The notes under the pieces are model-generated. The model was not told the DNA's origin and made no database searches. It saw nothing but the letters and a program-made list of their open reading frames with translations. This document shows, in pieces, positions 16,075 through 24,070 of a stretch of 64,000 nucleotides of DNA. Location of the stretch: positions 18,765-82,764 of the forward strand of contig QHYK01000074.1 in the NCBI GenBank assembly GCA_003224085.1, given 5' to 3'. Source of the stretch: Acidobacteriota bacterium. GTDB lineage: Bacteria > Acidobacteriota > Terriglobia > Acidiferrales > UBA7541. Each line of letters opens with the position of its first letter. The first letter of the stretch is position 1. Position numbers and translations under genes: made by a program.

Positions 16075-16599
16075 TCAGTCCTCCGTCTCGCGCGCAGCCA
16101 GCTTCCTGGCCCGCTCCAAGAGTTCCGGGGGAAGGGACTTTGCTGGAGCACTGCTCGAAACGGTCTCCGGCTCGTTTTTCTTTACCCACCGCGAAATCAC
16201 GAAAATCACGACCACCGCTCCAACAACAAGATAGAACGTCGGCATCATCCACGCGACCATGCTGAATCCCGACTTTGGCGGTTCCGCGTAGACCGTGGGC
16301 CCGTATTGCGCGACCAAGGAGTCCATGACCTGCTGTTCGGTCTTCCCCTGCGCGAGAAGCGTGTCAATTTGCTGGAGTGCAGGCAGCGCCCAGGCTTGAC
16401 ACGGACCGGAGAACTCGCCGCCAGGATGCGAACAGCCGCCCGCCGTCATGCTGCACGAGCCGCACATGCACTTGAGCTTCATTCCTATTTGCTTCGAGCG
16501 GTCGGAAATCTTCTGCGCACCGACGGGCGGAAACAACAGCGGCAGTGTGGCAAATCCCAGCAGGACAGCAACGGCTATCCGGAGAAGAGCTTTAATCAT
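16075..16599 (-). CDS. ccmH: Cytochrome c maturation protein CcmH
   Basis: A 174-residue protein with signal-anchor helix (about 1-27) and a second helix (about 118-138), giving a periplasmic domain between them. CcmH reduces the apocytochrome CxxCH thiols before heme ligation. The usual LRCxxC motif appears as LKCMCGSC, giving Cys44, Cys46 and Cys49, and a further Cys56 follows. This CxCxxC variant still offers a CxxC pair. The ATG at 16599 starts inside the end of ccmF (8-base overlap), typical of coupling; an upstream extension would run through ccmF. It ends three bases before the CcmI-like start. Confidence 0.9.
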   Translation of the reverse strand: MIKALLRIAVAVLLGFATLPLLFPPVGAQKISDRSKQIGMKLKCMCGSCSMTAGGCSHPGGEFSGPCQAWALPALQQIDTLLAQGKTEQQVMDSLVAQYGPTVYAEPPKSGFSMVAWMMPTFYLVVGAVVVIFVISRWVKKNEPETVSSSAPAKSLPPELLERARKLAARETED

Positions 16600-18652
16600 G
16601 GCCCTCTCGCAAGGCGACCGATGTAGTGACCGCATGCGGCAGCGGTTGCACGGCAGAAGGTTGTTCAGCGGGCGCCAGCACGAGTACCGAGCGGCGATTC
16701 GGCAATAGCGCGATGAGCGTTCCAAACACCACGGTGACGCCTCCAAACCAAATCCATTTCACCAGCGGATTGAGGAAAGTATGAATTACCGGCAACTGCG
16801 CATCGGGATCCATTCCGGCGAACACCACGTACAAATCTTCCCTCAGCGTGGAATAAATGGCCACCATCGTGCCGTTCTCTTTGTTGGTGATAAAATTTCG
16901 TTTTTCCGGAAACAGCATCATCATCGGTTTATTGTCGCGCAACACTTCCACCAGTAAGCGTTGCGCCGTGTAATTCCGCTCCGGCTTGGTGTCTACGCCT
17001 TGCAGCAGCACGGTATAGGAGCCGATTTGCATCGTCTCGCCCACCCGCATGGCCTTCTGCACGTCGCGATTGAATGCGTTGCCAGCCAAGCCGATAAACA
17101 CGAACACCATGCCTATGTGGATGATGTAGCCGCCGTAGCGGCGCGTGTTGCGCATCGTCAAATCAATGGCGCACGCGGCAATGGAGGCGCCCGAACGCGC
17201 GCGAATCACTTTCGCGCCACGGTAGAACTCCAGCAAAATCGTCGCGGCCACAAAAGCGCACAGGATGAGGCAGACCACCGAAAAAAAATCGCGGAATCCC
17301 AAAGCAAGAGCCACCGTGCCAACCACGGCGCCGATGAGCAGTGGCCATCCAAAATTCCGCTTCAAGCTTTCTGTGGAAGTCTTTCTCCACGCGAGCAGCG
17401 GGCCGACCCCGGTCAGGAACAGAATCAGCAGCCCGATGGGAATATTCACGCGGTTGAAGTAAGGTGCGCCCACGCTGATCCGGTTGCCGGTGAACCACTC
17501 CGAGAAAACAGGAAAAAGCGTTCCGGAAATCACCGCAATGCACGCCACCAGGAAAAGCAAATTGTTGAATAGGAAGCTCGACTCGCGCGAGACTACGGCA
17601 TCCAGATGGTTCTCACTTGCCAGATAATCACGGTTCTTCAAATACGCGCCTAAACAAACCGCCAGCGTGATTCCCATGAACGCGACAAACCACGGCCCGA
17701 TATTCGACTGCGCAAACGCATGAACAGAACTCACCACCCCGCTTCGCGTGAGGAACGTGCCGAGAATGCACATCAGGAACGTGCAGAACACCAGCCACAC
17801 GTTCCACACTTTCATCATCCCGCGCTTTTCCTGCATCATAACCGAGTGCAAAAAGGCTGTTCCCGTCAGCCACGGAAGCAGCGACGCATTCTCGACGGGA
17901 TCCCAGCCCCAGTATCCGCCCCAACCCAGCACCGCATACGCCCAATGCGCTCCAAGCATGATCCCCAGCGACTGGAACATCCACGCAATCATGGTCCACT
18001 TGCGCGTCAGGTGGATCCACTTCTCACCCGGGTACCGCGCCAGCAGCGCTCCCAGGGCAAACGCAAACGGAATCGTGAATCCGGTGTAGCCGGAATACAG
18101 GTTCGGCGGGTGAATCACCATTTCCGGGTATTGCAGCAGCGGATTCAAGCCGTTTCCGTCGCTCCGCGTGACAAAGCTCAGCACGCCGTCCGCCCCCGAT
18201 GTCCCTAGTGCCTTGAACGGGCTCTCGATGAAATTGCTCAGCGCCAGAAAGAAGAGCTGCACGCCGGCCATCACCACACCGACGTAGGGCATTAACTCGC
18301 CATTTTTGTTACGGTAGGTGATCAAAACGGACAGAACATAGATGGCCAGCAGGAAGCTCCAAAACAGTAACGACCCTTCCATACCCGACCACAGCGCCGC
18401 AATTTTGTAGAACGTGGAAAGGTCCCGGTTGCTGTGCGAAACCACATAGGAAACGGAAAAATTATCGGTGAAAAATAGATATTCGAGGCTGAAAGTGGCA
18501 AGGAAAATCAATCCGCACGTGGCCATTCCTGCCTGGCGCGTGCTTTTAACCAGCAGTGGGTGGCGCGTGATAATCGCCGCTATGCCTCCCACAAGGGCAT
18601 ACGCGGCACACACGAAAGCTAGCAGGAGTGCAAAGGAACCAAATACATCCAC
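16592..18652 (-). CDS. ccmF: Cytochrome c heme lyase CcmF
   Basis: A 686-residue polytopic protein with about 14-15 membrane helices that transfers heme from CcmE to apocytochrome c. The tryptophan-rich WWD motif is WGGYWGWDPVENASLLPW (about 229-246). A periplasmic histidine loop is visible in YPEMVIHPPNLYSGYTG, and LTRSGVVSSVHAF supplies further conserved residues. The large C-terminal periplasmic loop (AMRVGETMQIGSY...) precedes the last helix. The GTG at 18652 has GGAGAGGCGGGG just upstream. Length is standard for bacterial CcmF. It follows ccmE by 35 bases. Confidence 0.95.
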   Translation of the reverse strand: MDVFGSFALLLAFVCAAYALVGGIAAIITRHPLLVKSTRQAGMATCGLIFLATFSLEYLFFTDNFSVSYVVSHSNRDLSTFYKIAALWSGMEGSLLFWSFLLAIYVLSVLITYRNKNGELMPYVGVVMAGVQLFFLALSNFIESPFKALGTSGADGVLSFVTRSDGNGLNPLLQYPEMVIHPPNLYSGYTGFTIPFAFALGALLARYPGEKWIHLTRKWTMIAWMFQSLGIMLGAHWAYAVLGWGGYWGWDPVENASLLPWLTGTAFLHSVMMQEKRGMMKVWNVWLVFCTFLMCILGTFLTRSGVVSSVHAFAQSNIGPWFVAFMGITLAVCLGAYLKNRDYLASENHLDAVVSRESSFLFNNLLFLVACIAVISGTLFPVFSEWFTGNRISVGAPYFNRVNIPIGLLILFLTGVGPLLAWRKTSTESLKRNFGWPLLIGAVVGTVALALGFRDFFSVVCLILCAFVAATILLEFYRGAKVIRARSGASIAACAIDLTMRNTRRYGGYIIHIGMVFVFIGLAGNAFNRDVQKAMRVGETMQIGSYTVLLQGVDTKPERNYTAQRLLVEVLRDNKPMMMLFPEKRNFITNKENGTMVAIYSTLREDLYVVFAGMDPDAQLPVIHTFLNPLVKWIWFGGVTVVFGTLIALLPNRRSVLVLAPAEQPSAVQPLPHAVTTSVALREGHD

Positions 18653-18687
18653 AACGACCCCGCCTCTCCCCCGGTCATCCGGGCGTT

Positions 18688-19128
18688 TTACATGCTGCTT
18701 TGCTGCGTAGAACCGGCTGCGGCCCCCTTAGTATCTCCCCCCGGAGCCGCTTCGTACTTCGACGCACATTTTGCTTGTACATGTTCGGCCATAAACCGGC
18801 CATCGGTGCTGAGGTGGCCCTCCACCAGGGCTTGCGACTTGTCTTTAAACGTGTCCGGCAGCGGATCGCTGCCGGAGTAACTTACCGGAAGGGCTTTGCC
18901 TTCGCCTTCCAAGACGAAATCCACACGCCCGGCAAGGCGCCGGATGCTGCCCACGGCAACGGTGCCGCCAACACGCATGCGCTGCGACCGCTCCGAACTC
19001 TTCAGCGTTTGCAATTCTACAATCGTGTGGTAGTAGGTCTTGCTCTCGCCATAGCCGAGCCAGGCCAGGAATCCCAACGCCGCCACGATGATCCCCATCC
19101 CCAGACCAAATTTAGCTTGTTTTTTCAT
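18688..19128 (-). CDS. ccmE: Heme chaperone CcmE, Cys-type (CxxxY) variant
   Basis: A 146-residue protein with an N-terminal anchor helix (about 6-26) and an OB-fold periplasmic domain (RMRVGGTVAVGSIRR, VDFVLEGEGKALPVSYSG, DTFKDKSQALVEGHL). In standard CcmE a histidine in HxxxY binds heme covalently. Here the equivalent stretch is AKCASKYE, giving Cys121 and Tyr125. Cys-type CcmE is known from some sulfate reducers and archaea with modified Ccm systems. The codon for residue 121 reads TGT plainly. It is the first gene of the operon; ATG 19128 is preceded by AAGGATC. The combination with CcmH and CcmF is discussed in the findings. Confidence 0.93.
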   Translation of the reverse strand: MKKQAKFGLGMGIIVAALGFLAWLGYGESKTYYHTIVELQTLKSSERSQRMRVGGTVAVGSIRRLAGRVDFVLEGEGKALPVSYSGSDPLPDTFKDKSQALVEGHLSTDGRFMAEHVQAKCASKYEAAPGGDTKGAAAGSTQQSSM

Positions 19129-19238
19129 GATCCTTGCTCTTTGTCAATTCTACTCTACCACAGGCAAGAATGCGGTCTATCTCCTTCTAGTGCCGCGAAG
19201 TACAACGTCCAAAACATCGCCCATGGTTGTACCTTCGT

Positions 19239-19829
19239 TCAGGTCCGCCCTGGCCTGGATAGCATTTCCCGAAAGCGGGAAAGACTGATTTCTTCGACCG
19301 AGGAGCTCCAGCTGAAGGGCTTCCCGCCATCGGAAACAATCCTACAGCCGACATCCACGGAAAGGACATCCTGGACGATCAGTTGAGGCACATCGTTGAC
19401 CAACATCACACTGTTTGGCTTCAGCGAACGCCGAATCCGTGAGGCCGCCGCCGGGAGATGTTTGCGCAGCAAATCCACTACCTCAGGCCCGGAATTGTGG
19501 CCCTGCTCCAAAGGGCATTCCAGGAGATGCGCCAGGAAAAGCCCCGCGCTCTGAAACTCCGCCTGAACCGCTTCGGCAGACTTCCCTTCAAAGGAAATCC
19601 CCACGGCGCGAAGCAATTGCGCTGCTTCTCCCCGGAACTCCCCGGCTGGAGAGTACAGAAACTCTTGGTCCTCTCGCGGAGCCACGCTGCCCAGCAATAG
19701 GGTTTGGATGTGCACGGGCCTATACCGCGTCGCCCCTTCCAGCCGTCGCAACCTCCGGGCGATATGCTCGGCCGACGCCGGTTGCCCACATCCATCGCAC
19801 CGCAAACCATTGGGATTTGGCGTTATCAT
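19239..19829 (-). CDS. Conserved-looking hypothetical protein with CxxC N-terminus
   Basis: A 196-residue protein that I do not recognise. It begins MITPNPNGLRCDGCGQPAS, with a CxxC that could bind zinc together with a nearby His (AEHIARRLRRLE). It continues with an amphipathic alpha-rich body, then a C-terminal strand-rich part (SVMLVNDVPQLIVQDVLSVDVGC). No signal peptide or membrane helix is seen. The ATG at 19829 has only a weak AGGG ahead of it. Codon use resembles the neighbours. It lies upstream of ccmE on the same strand, 110 bases away, so it could share the ccm promoter. It diverges from the permease gene. Confidence 0.6.
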   Translation of the reverse strand: MITPNPNGLRCDGCGQPASAEHIARRLRRLEGATRYRPVHIQTLLLGSVAPREDQEFLYSPAGEFRGEAAQLLRAVGISFEGKSAEAVQAEFQSAGLFLAHLLECPLEQGHNSGPEVVDLLRKHLPAAASRIRRSLKPNSVMLVNDVPQLIVQDVLSVDVGCRIVSDGGKPFSWSSSVEEISLSRFREMLSRPGRT

Positions 19830-20030
19830 TACCCTATAGGATTCACCTCACAGCCGCCCAGGGCAAGCTTTCTTCTGAAACACAATGGGGCCTGCCGCGT
19901 TATAGAAGCAGGCAGCCAACCAGGGGGCTCCCAATCGAAGCCTTGCCTTCAACGGGCGTTGTGGCGAGAATTTGACTTTCCGGCAGTCTGGGGTGGAATT
20001 GGAATCCGAGTTCGGAGCAAGGAGTCATCG

Positions 20031-22505
20031 ATGAAGACACTAGTTCTATTCGTTCGGGACGTTAGGCTGGCGATTCGTTCCCTGATGCGTTCCCAGGGGC
20101 TAGCTCTAACGGTCATCGCGACTCTTGCCCTGGGCATCGGCGCGAACGCCGCTATTTTCAGCCTCGTGCGTGGCGTGTTACTTCGGCCGCTCATCAATGC
20201 TGATGAAAACCGGCTCATCTACATTCAGCAGAGCGCCCGCGGAATCGGCATGGATGACGAACATTTCTCCGTCCCCGAAATCCAAGACCTGAAGGCTAGC
20301 GTTAAGACAGTTTCCGAATTTGGAGACTTCTCGGAGATTGGGTTTTCTATGGTGGGCCTGGGCGAACCTCGCGAAGTGCAAGCCGGCGTTGTCGGCGGCG
20401 ACTATTTCGCGGTCGTCGGCCTCCACCCGGTTCTCGGCCGTCTCATCGAACCCCAAGACGATGGTCCGAAAGCCGCCGGGGTTGTCGTTCTCACTTATCC
20501 ATTCTGGTCCACGGCTCTAAAGAAAGATCCTTCGGTCATCGGCAAACAGGTTCGCCTCGAGAGCTTTGATGCCCGCACTGCCACGGTCATCGGCGTCCTC
20601 GAACCCTCCATCCCTTATCCCGCCGATACCGCCATCATCGCCAACGTCGTTACGAGCGCGCACCACCTCGACGCCACCATGGTCACTGGCCGCGTCCATC
20701 GCATGACCGAACTTTTCGGCCGGCTAGCTCCCGGCGCAACGCTCGAACAGGCTCGCGCCGAGCTGCGTTCCGTTTATGCCGCGATGAAGAACGATCACCA
20801 CAAAGATTACCCCACCAACGGCGACTTCCACATTGATGCGAGGCTTCTCCGCGACCAGATTACTTCCGGCGCTCGCACGGTCCTTCTTGTTCTTCTGGCC
20901 GCTTCCGGTCTTGTGTTCATCATTGCTTGCTCGAACGCGGCCAACCTCATCCTAGCGCGCACCGTGCGGCGCGAAGGAGAGTTGAGCATTCGCGCGGCCC
21001 TCGGAGCCACCAGCGGCGCCCTGCGCCGGACGCTGCTGGCAGAAAGCCTGGTCCTCTGCGTTGCCGGAGCCGCGCTAGGCGTGATGATCGCGCGCCCCCT
21101 GCTCGACGTCCTGGCGCGCTACGCCTCGCGTTTTTCAGTCCGCGCCGTCGAGTTAACTGTTGATTCGAGCATGCTATGGGTGGGCGCGATTCTTGCCGTT
21201 GTCGCCTCGGTTCTTCTCGCCTTTGTTCCGCGCCTCCCGAGCGCCAACGTTTCGCAGACCCCCGGCCTCGCCGGCGGCAGCGTCCGCATCACCGGGAGCA
21301 CCAATCGCCGTCTTCGTGCCTTCGCCGTGGTCCAGATTGCGGCTTCCTTCATGCTCCTCGCCGGCGCAAGCATGCTTCTGAAAACCCTCATCGCCATGCA
21401 GACCGCGCAGACCGGCATGGACACGCGCCACGTCCTGGCCATCAACGTTCCCGTATTGAAATACCAAAAAACGCCTCAGCAAGTCGTGGATTTTTACAAA
21501 GAAATGATCCGCCGCGTTGACGCCCTGCCCGGCGTGACCAGGACCGCTTACGGCGTGTCGGCCCCGTGGCGCGACGCCGGTGCATTCGGTCCCGGCCTAC
21601 AATTCTCCGGCGATGGCCACGTCCAGAGCATCGAAAATGATCCGCGCGCGCAGTTCCGTGTCATTTCACCGGGATTTTTTGCCGCGCTCGGCGTTCCCAT
21701 CCTCGCGGGGCGCGATTTCGACGACCTCGACACCCAATCGAAACAGCCCGTTGTCATCGTCAGCGAAAGTGTTGCCAAGCGCATGTTCCCGGGCCAGGAC
21801 GCCCTGAATCGCCATGTCTATTGGACCGATCCGGTGTTGCAGTTCATCCCCGGGTTCAAGAGCGAGCCGCTGCGCATCATTGGCGTCACTGCCGATATTG
21901 ACGAAGAACACGTGGTTCCGCAGCCTACTCTCACTGTTTACACTACCTTTAACCACGGTCCGATGTTCAACGGGCGCCTCTTTGTCCATACCAGCGTAAA
22001 TCCGTATTCGTTTGTGACCCCGGTCACGCATATCATTCGCGGCATGTCCGCGGAGCAGCCTGTCGAGAAGGCCGCCACTTTGGAAGACATTCGTGCGGAA
22101 GTGCTGACCCCGGATCGCCTCAATACCGTGGTCTTTGGCATCTTCGCAGCGGTGGCGCTTACGATCGCGCTGGTCGGCGTTGCCGGCGTTCTCGCTTTCT
22201 CCGTCAGCGCGCGCACGCGTGAGTTTGGTATCCGCCTCGCTCTCGGTTCCCCGCCGCAGCGGCTTCTCGCCGGTGTGATTGCCGAAGGAGCCGCCATGGC
22301 CGTCATCGGATTAGTTGCGGGTGCTCTCGGCGGATACTGGCTTGCCCGCATTTCGGAGCGCTATTTCCCGGACTTGCGCATGCCCAGCGTTTTGCCGGTG
22401 GTGGGTTCGGCGATCATTCTTCTAGCCGCCGCAGCGATCGCGTCGGCCTTGCCGGCAGCCCGCGCTGCCCGCGTAGACGTCATGCAAGCCCTGCGCTCGG
22501 AGTAG
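20031..22505 (+). CDS. Acidobacterial duplicated orphan permease (MacB/FtsX-type)
   Basis: An 824-residue membrane protein of the ADOP type: two MacB-like periplasmic core domains, each followed by an FtsX-type set of helices, with no ATPase gene alongside. Hallmarks are the N-terminal LAIRSLMRSQGLALTVIATL and ALGIGANAAIFSLVRGVLLRPL, the mid-protein ARTVRREGELSIRAALGATS, and the C-terminal repeat SARTREFGIRLALGSPPQRLL. The family is expanded in Acidobacteriota; its transported substrate or mechanical role is unknown. ATG 20031 has AAGGAG 6 bases upstream. A much longer upstream frame is a shadow of the opposite-strand gene. It is the best taxonomic marker in the window. Confidence 0.93.
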   Translation: MKTLVLFVRDVRLAIRSLMRSQGLALTVIATLALGIGANAAIFSLVRGVLLRPLINADENRLIYIQQSARGIGMDDEHFSVPEIQDLKASVKTVSEFGDFSEIGFSMVGLGEPREVQAGVVGGDYFAVVGLHPVLGRLIEPQDDGPKAAGVVVLTYPFWSTALKKDPSVIGKQVRLESFDARTATVIGVLEPSIPYPADTAIIANVVTSAHHLDATMVTGRVHRMTELFGRLAPGATLEQARAELRSVYAAMKNDHHKDYPTNGDFHIDARLLRDQITSGARTVLLVLLAASGLVFIIACSNAANLILARTVRREGELSIRAALGATSGALRRTLLAESLVLCVAGAALGVMIARPLLDVLARYASRFSVRAVELTVDSSMLWVGAILAVVASVLLAFVPRLPSANVSQTPGLAGGSVRITGSTNRRLRAFAVVQIAASFMLLAGASMLLKTLIAMQTAQTGMDTRHVLAINVPVLKYQKTPQQVVDFYKEMIRRVDALPGVTRTAYGVSAPWRDAGAFGPGLQFSGDGHVQSIENDPRAQFRVISPGFFAALGVPILAGRDFDDLDTQSKQPVVIVSESVAKRMFPGQDALNRHVYWTDPVLQFIPGFKSEPLRIIGVTADIDEEHVVPQPTLTVYTTFNHGPMFNGRLFVHTSVNPYSFVTPVTHIIRGMSAEQPVEKAATLEDIRAEVLTPDRLNTVVFGIFAAVALTIALVGVAGVLAFSVSARTREFGIRLALGSPPQRLLAGVIAEGAAMAVIGLVAGALGGYWLARISERYFPDLRMPSVLPVVGSAIILLAAAAIASALPAARAARVDVMQALRSE

Positions 22506-22506
22506 G

Positions 22507-22830
22507 CTAGTCTTGCATCGCCGCGGCTTCCGAGGGCAGCTTGGAGCGCAGGCACCATTTGAGTTCCTGGCTCATCTCAAGGACTTCCATACCCGGCATG
22601 ACGATGAATTTGCAACTGAGCATCTCGCGCGGTTCGTTGTCGTCGGGCAATTGGCAGGTCACGCGGCAATACTGGCAATCCTGATTCCAGCAGAACCGCC
22701 CGTAGGGAATCGTCTCCGGGCTGATGAATTGGAAGCAGCGCAGGAGCGAGTTGCGCTCCGGAACCTGGAACTTTCTCCCGAAGATGACGATATCAACCAG
22801 CTTTTCGTAAGGACGGAAGGGCTCGGACAT
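22507..22830 (-). CDS. Small 2Fe-2S ferredoxin-like protein
   Basis: A 107-residue protein whose middle resembles the 2Fe-2S N-terminal domain of NADH dehydrogenase/formate dehydrogenase subunits. A strand-turn GRKFQVPERNSLLRCF stands where the family has GxxxxVPxGxTLL. Candidate ligands are Cys47, Cys52 and Cys55 in RFCWNQDCQYC, and Cys73 in EMLSCKF; Cys32, Cys59 and Cys93 are also present. The KFIVMPGMEVLEMS end fits the closing strand of that fold. ATG 22830 has AGGAATC upstream. No redox partner gene is adjacent. Its stop lies one base beyond the convergent permease stop. Cluster binding is inferred only from cysteine spacing. Confidence 0.65.
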   Translation of the reverse strand: MSEPFRPYEKLVDIVIFGRKFQVPERNSLLRCFQFISPETIPYGRFCWNQDCQYCRVTCQLPDDNEPREMLSCKFIVMPGMEVLEMSQELKWCLRSKLPSEAAAMQD

Positions 22831-23080
22831 GACGATTCCTGCTCTCTGCGGACCGGATGGACCGGCAAGATCCTCAAGAAGACTCAGCAAAGTCCTCCAA
22901 AGGACCAGCAAAGGTCCTTTAAGACGGGCCCACAAGCTCTCTTTACAGCTACGACTCGCCGGGGTGAGTGCGCCAACAGAGTAAAACGCACGATGGGAGC
23001 GCACAACGCCTCAGGTTGTGCGCGTTTCCAATGTGCTACGGGGTCAAAAAGTCAGCGCGGTGGGATTTGGGGAGCCCACG

Positions 23081-24070
23081 CTAGGTGTTTGCCAAATCGA
23101 AAAACTGGCCCATCCGGCGAAATTTTTCGTAGCGCGCTTCCAGCAATTCGCGGGGAGGCTGATTCATCAAAGTCATGAGCTGCCGGTCCAGCACCTCATC
23201 TAGCAGGCGTGCTGCCGCTTCGTGATCCGTATGCGCACCTCCGTCCGGTTCGGGAACGATTTCGTCCACAATGCCCAGCTCGCGCAAATCTTTCGCCGTA
23301 ATCTTCATAGCCGCGGCCGCGGTTTCCGCTTTCGACGCGTCGCGCCAAACGATGGATGCGCAACCCTCCGGAGAAATGACGGAATAGAAGCTATTCTCGA
23401 GGATGTTCACTTTGTCGCCGACGGCAATGGCCAAGGCTCCGCCCGAGCCCCCTTCCCCCGTCACGGTAACGATGATTGGCACGGCCAGCCGCGCCATTTC
23501 CCGCAAGTTCCGTGCGATGGCTTCGCCCTGACCGCGTTCTTCCGCATCGATGCCGGGATAGGCGCCTTGCGTATCCACAAAGCTGAGAAGCGGCCTGCCG
23601 AACTTGGCCGCGAGTTGCATTACGCGCAGCGCTTTCCGGTATCCTTCCGGTTTGGGCTGGCCGAAGTTGCGCGCCAGGCGCTGCTTGGTGTCGCGTCCCT
23701 TTTGATGGCCGACGATCGCCACGGGCCGGCCGTGATACTTCGCAAGGCCCGCAACGATGGCTTTGTCGTCGGCGAAGCCGCGGTCGCCATGCAGTTCCAT
23801 GAAATCCGTAAAAAGATAATTGACGTAGTCCAGCGTGTAGGGTCGCTGTTGGTGCCGCGCGATTTGTGCGCGCTGCCAGGGCCCCAAATGGGTATAAAAC
23901 TCGCGACGCAGCTCCGCCACTTGCCGGCGGATGCGCTCCAGCTCTGCCTCTTCGTTCCCATCGCCGGACAAGCGCCGCAGTTCCTCGACATCTTTCTCGA
24001 GATGTTCGATCACTTTCTGGCGTTCGGCCTGTTGCTTGCCCTTTTCTTTTTCTTTCTCTTTCGTTCTCAT
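23081..24070 (-). CDS. accA: Acetyl-CoA carboxylase carboxyltransferase subunit alpha
   Basis: A 329-residue subunit of the carboxyltransferase that moves CO2 from biotin to acetyl-CoA, making malonyl-CoA for fatty acid synthesis. Core motifs of the crotonase-type domain are MELHGDRGFADDKAIVAGLA, GRPVAIVGHQKGRDTK, FVDTQGAYPGIDAEERGQ, GEGGSGGALAIAVGD and YSVISPEGCASIVWRD. A highly charged N-terminal leader (RTKEKEKEKGKQQAERQK) precedes the usual helical region. The ATG overlaps the dnaE stop as ATGA, so accA follows dnaE in one unit, an order also familiar from other bacteria. The partner accD is not in the window. Confidence 0.95.
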   Translation of the reverse strand: MRTKEKEKEKGKQQAERQKVIEHLEKDVEELRRLSGDGNEEAELERIRRQVAELRREFYTHLGPWQRAQIARHQQRPYTLDYVNYLFTDFMELHGDRGFADDKAIVAGLAKYHGRPVAIVGHQKGRDTKQRLARNFGQPKPEGYRKALRVMQLAAKFGRPLLSFVDTQGAYPGIDAEERGQGEAIARNLREMARLAVPIIVTVTGEGGSGGALAIAVGDKVNILENSFYSVISPEGCASIVWRDASKAETAAAAMKITAKDLRELGIVDEIVPEPDGGAHTDHEAAARLLDEVLDRQLMTLMNQPPRELLEARYEKFRRMGQFFDLANT

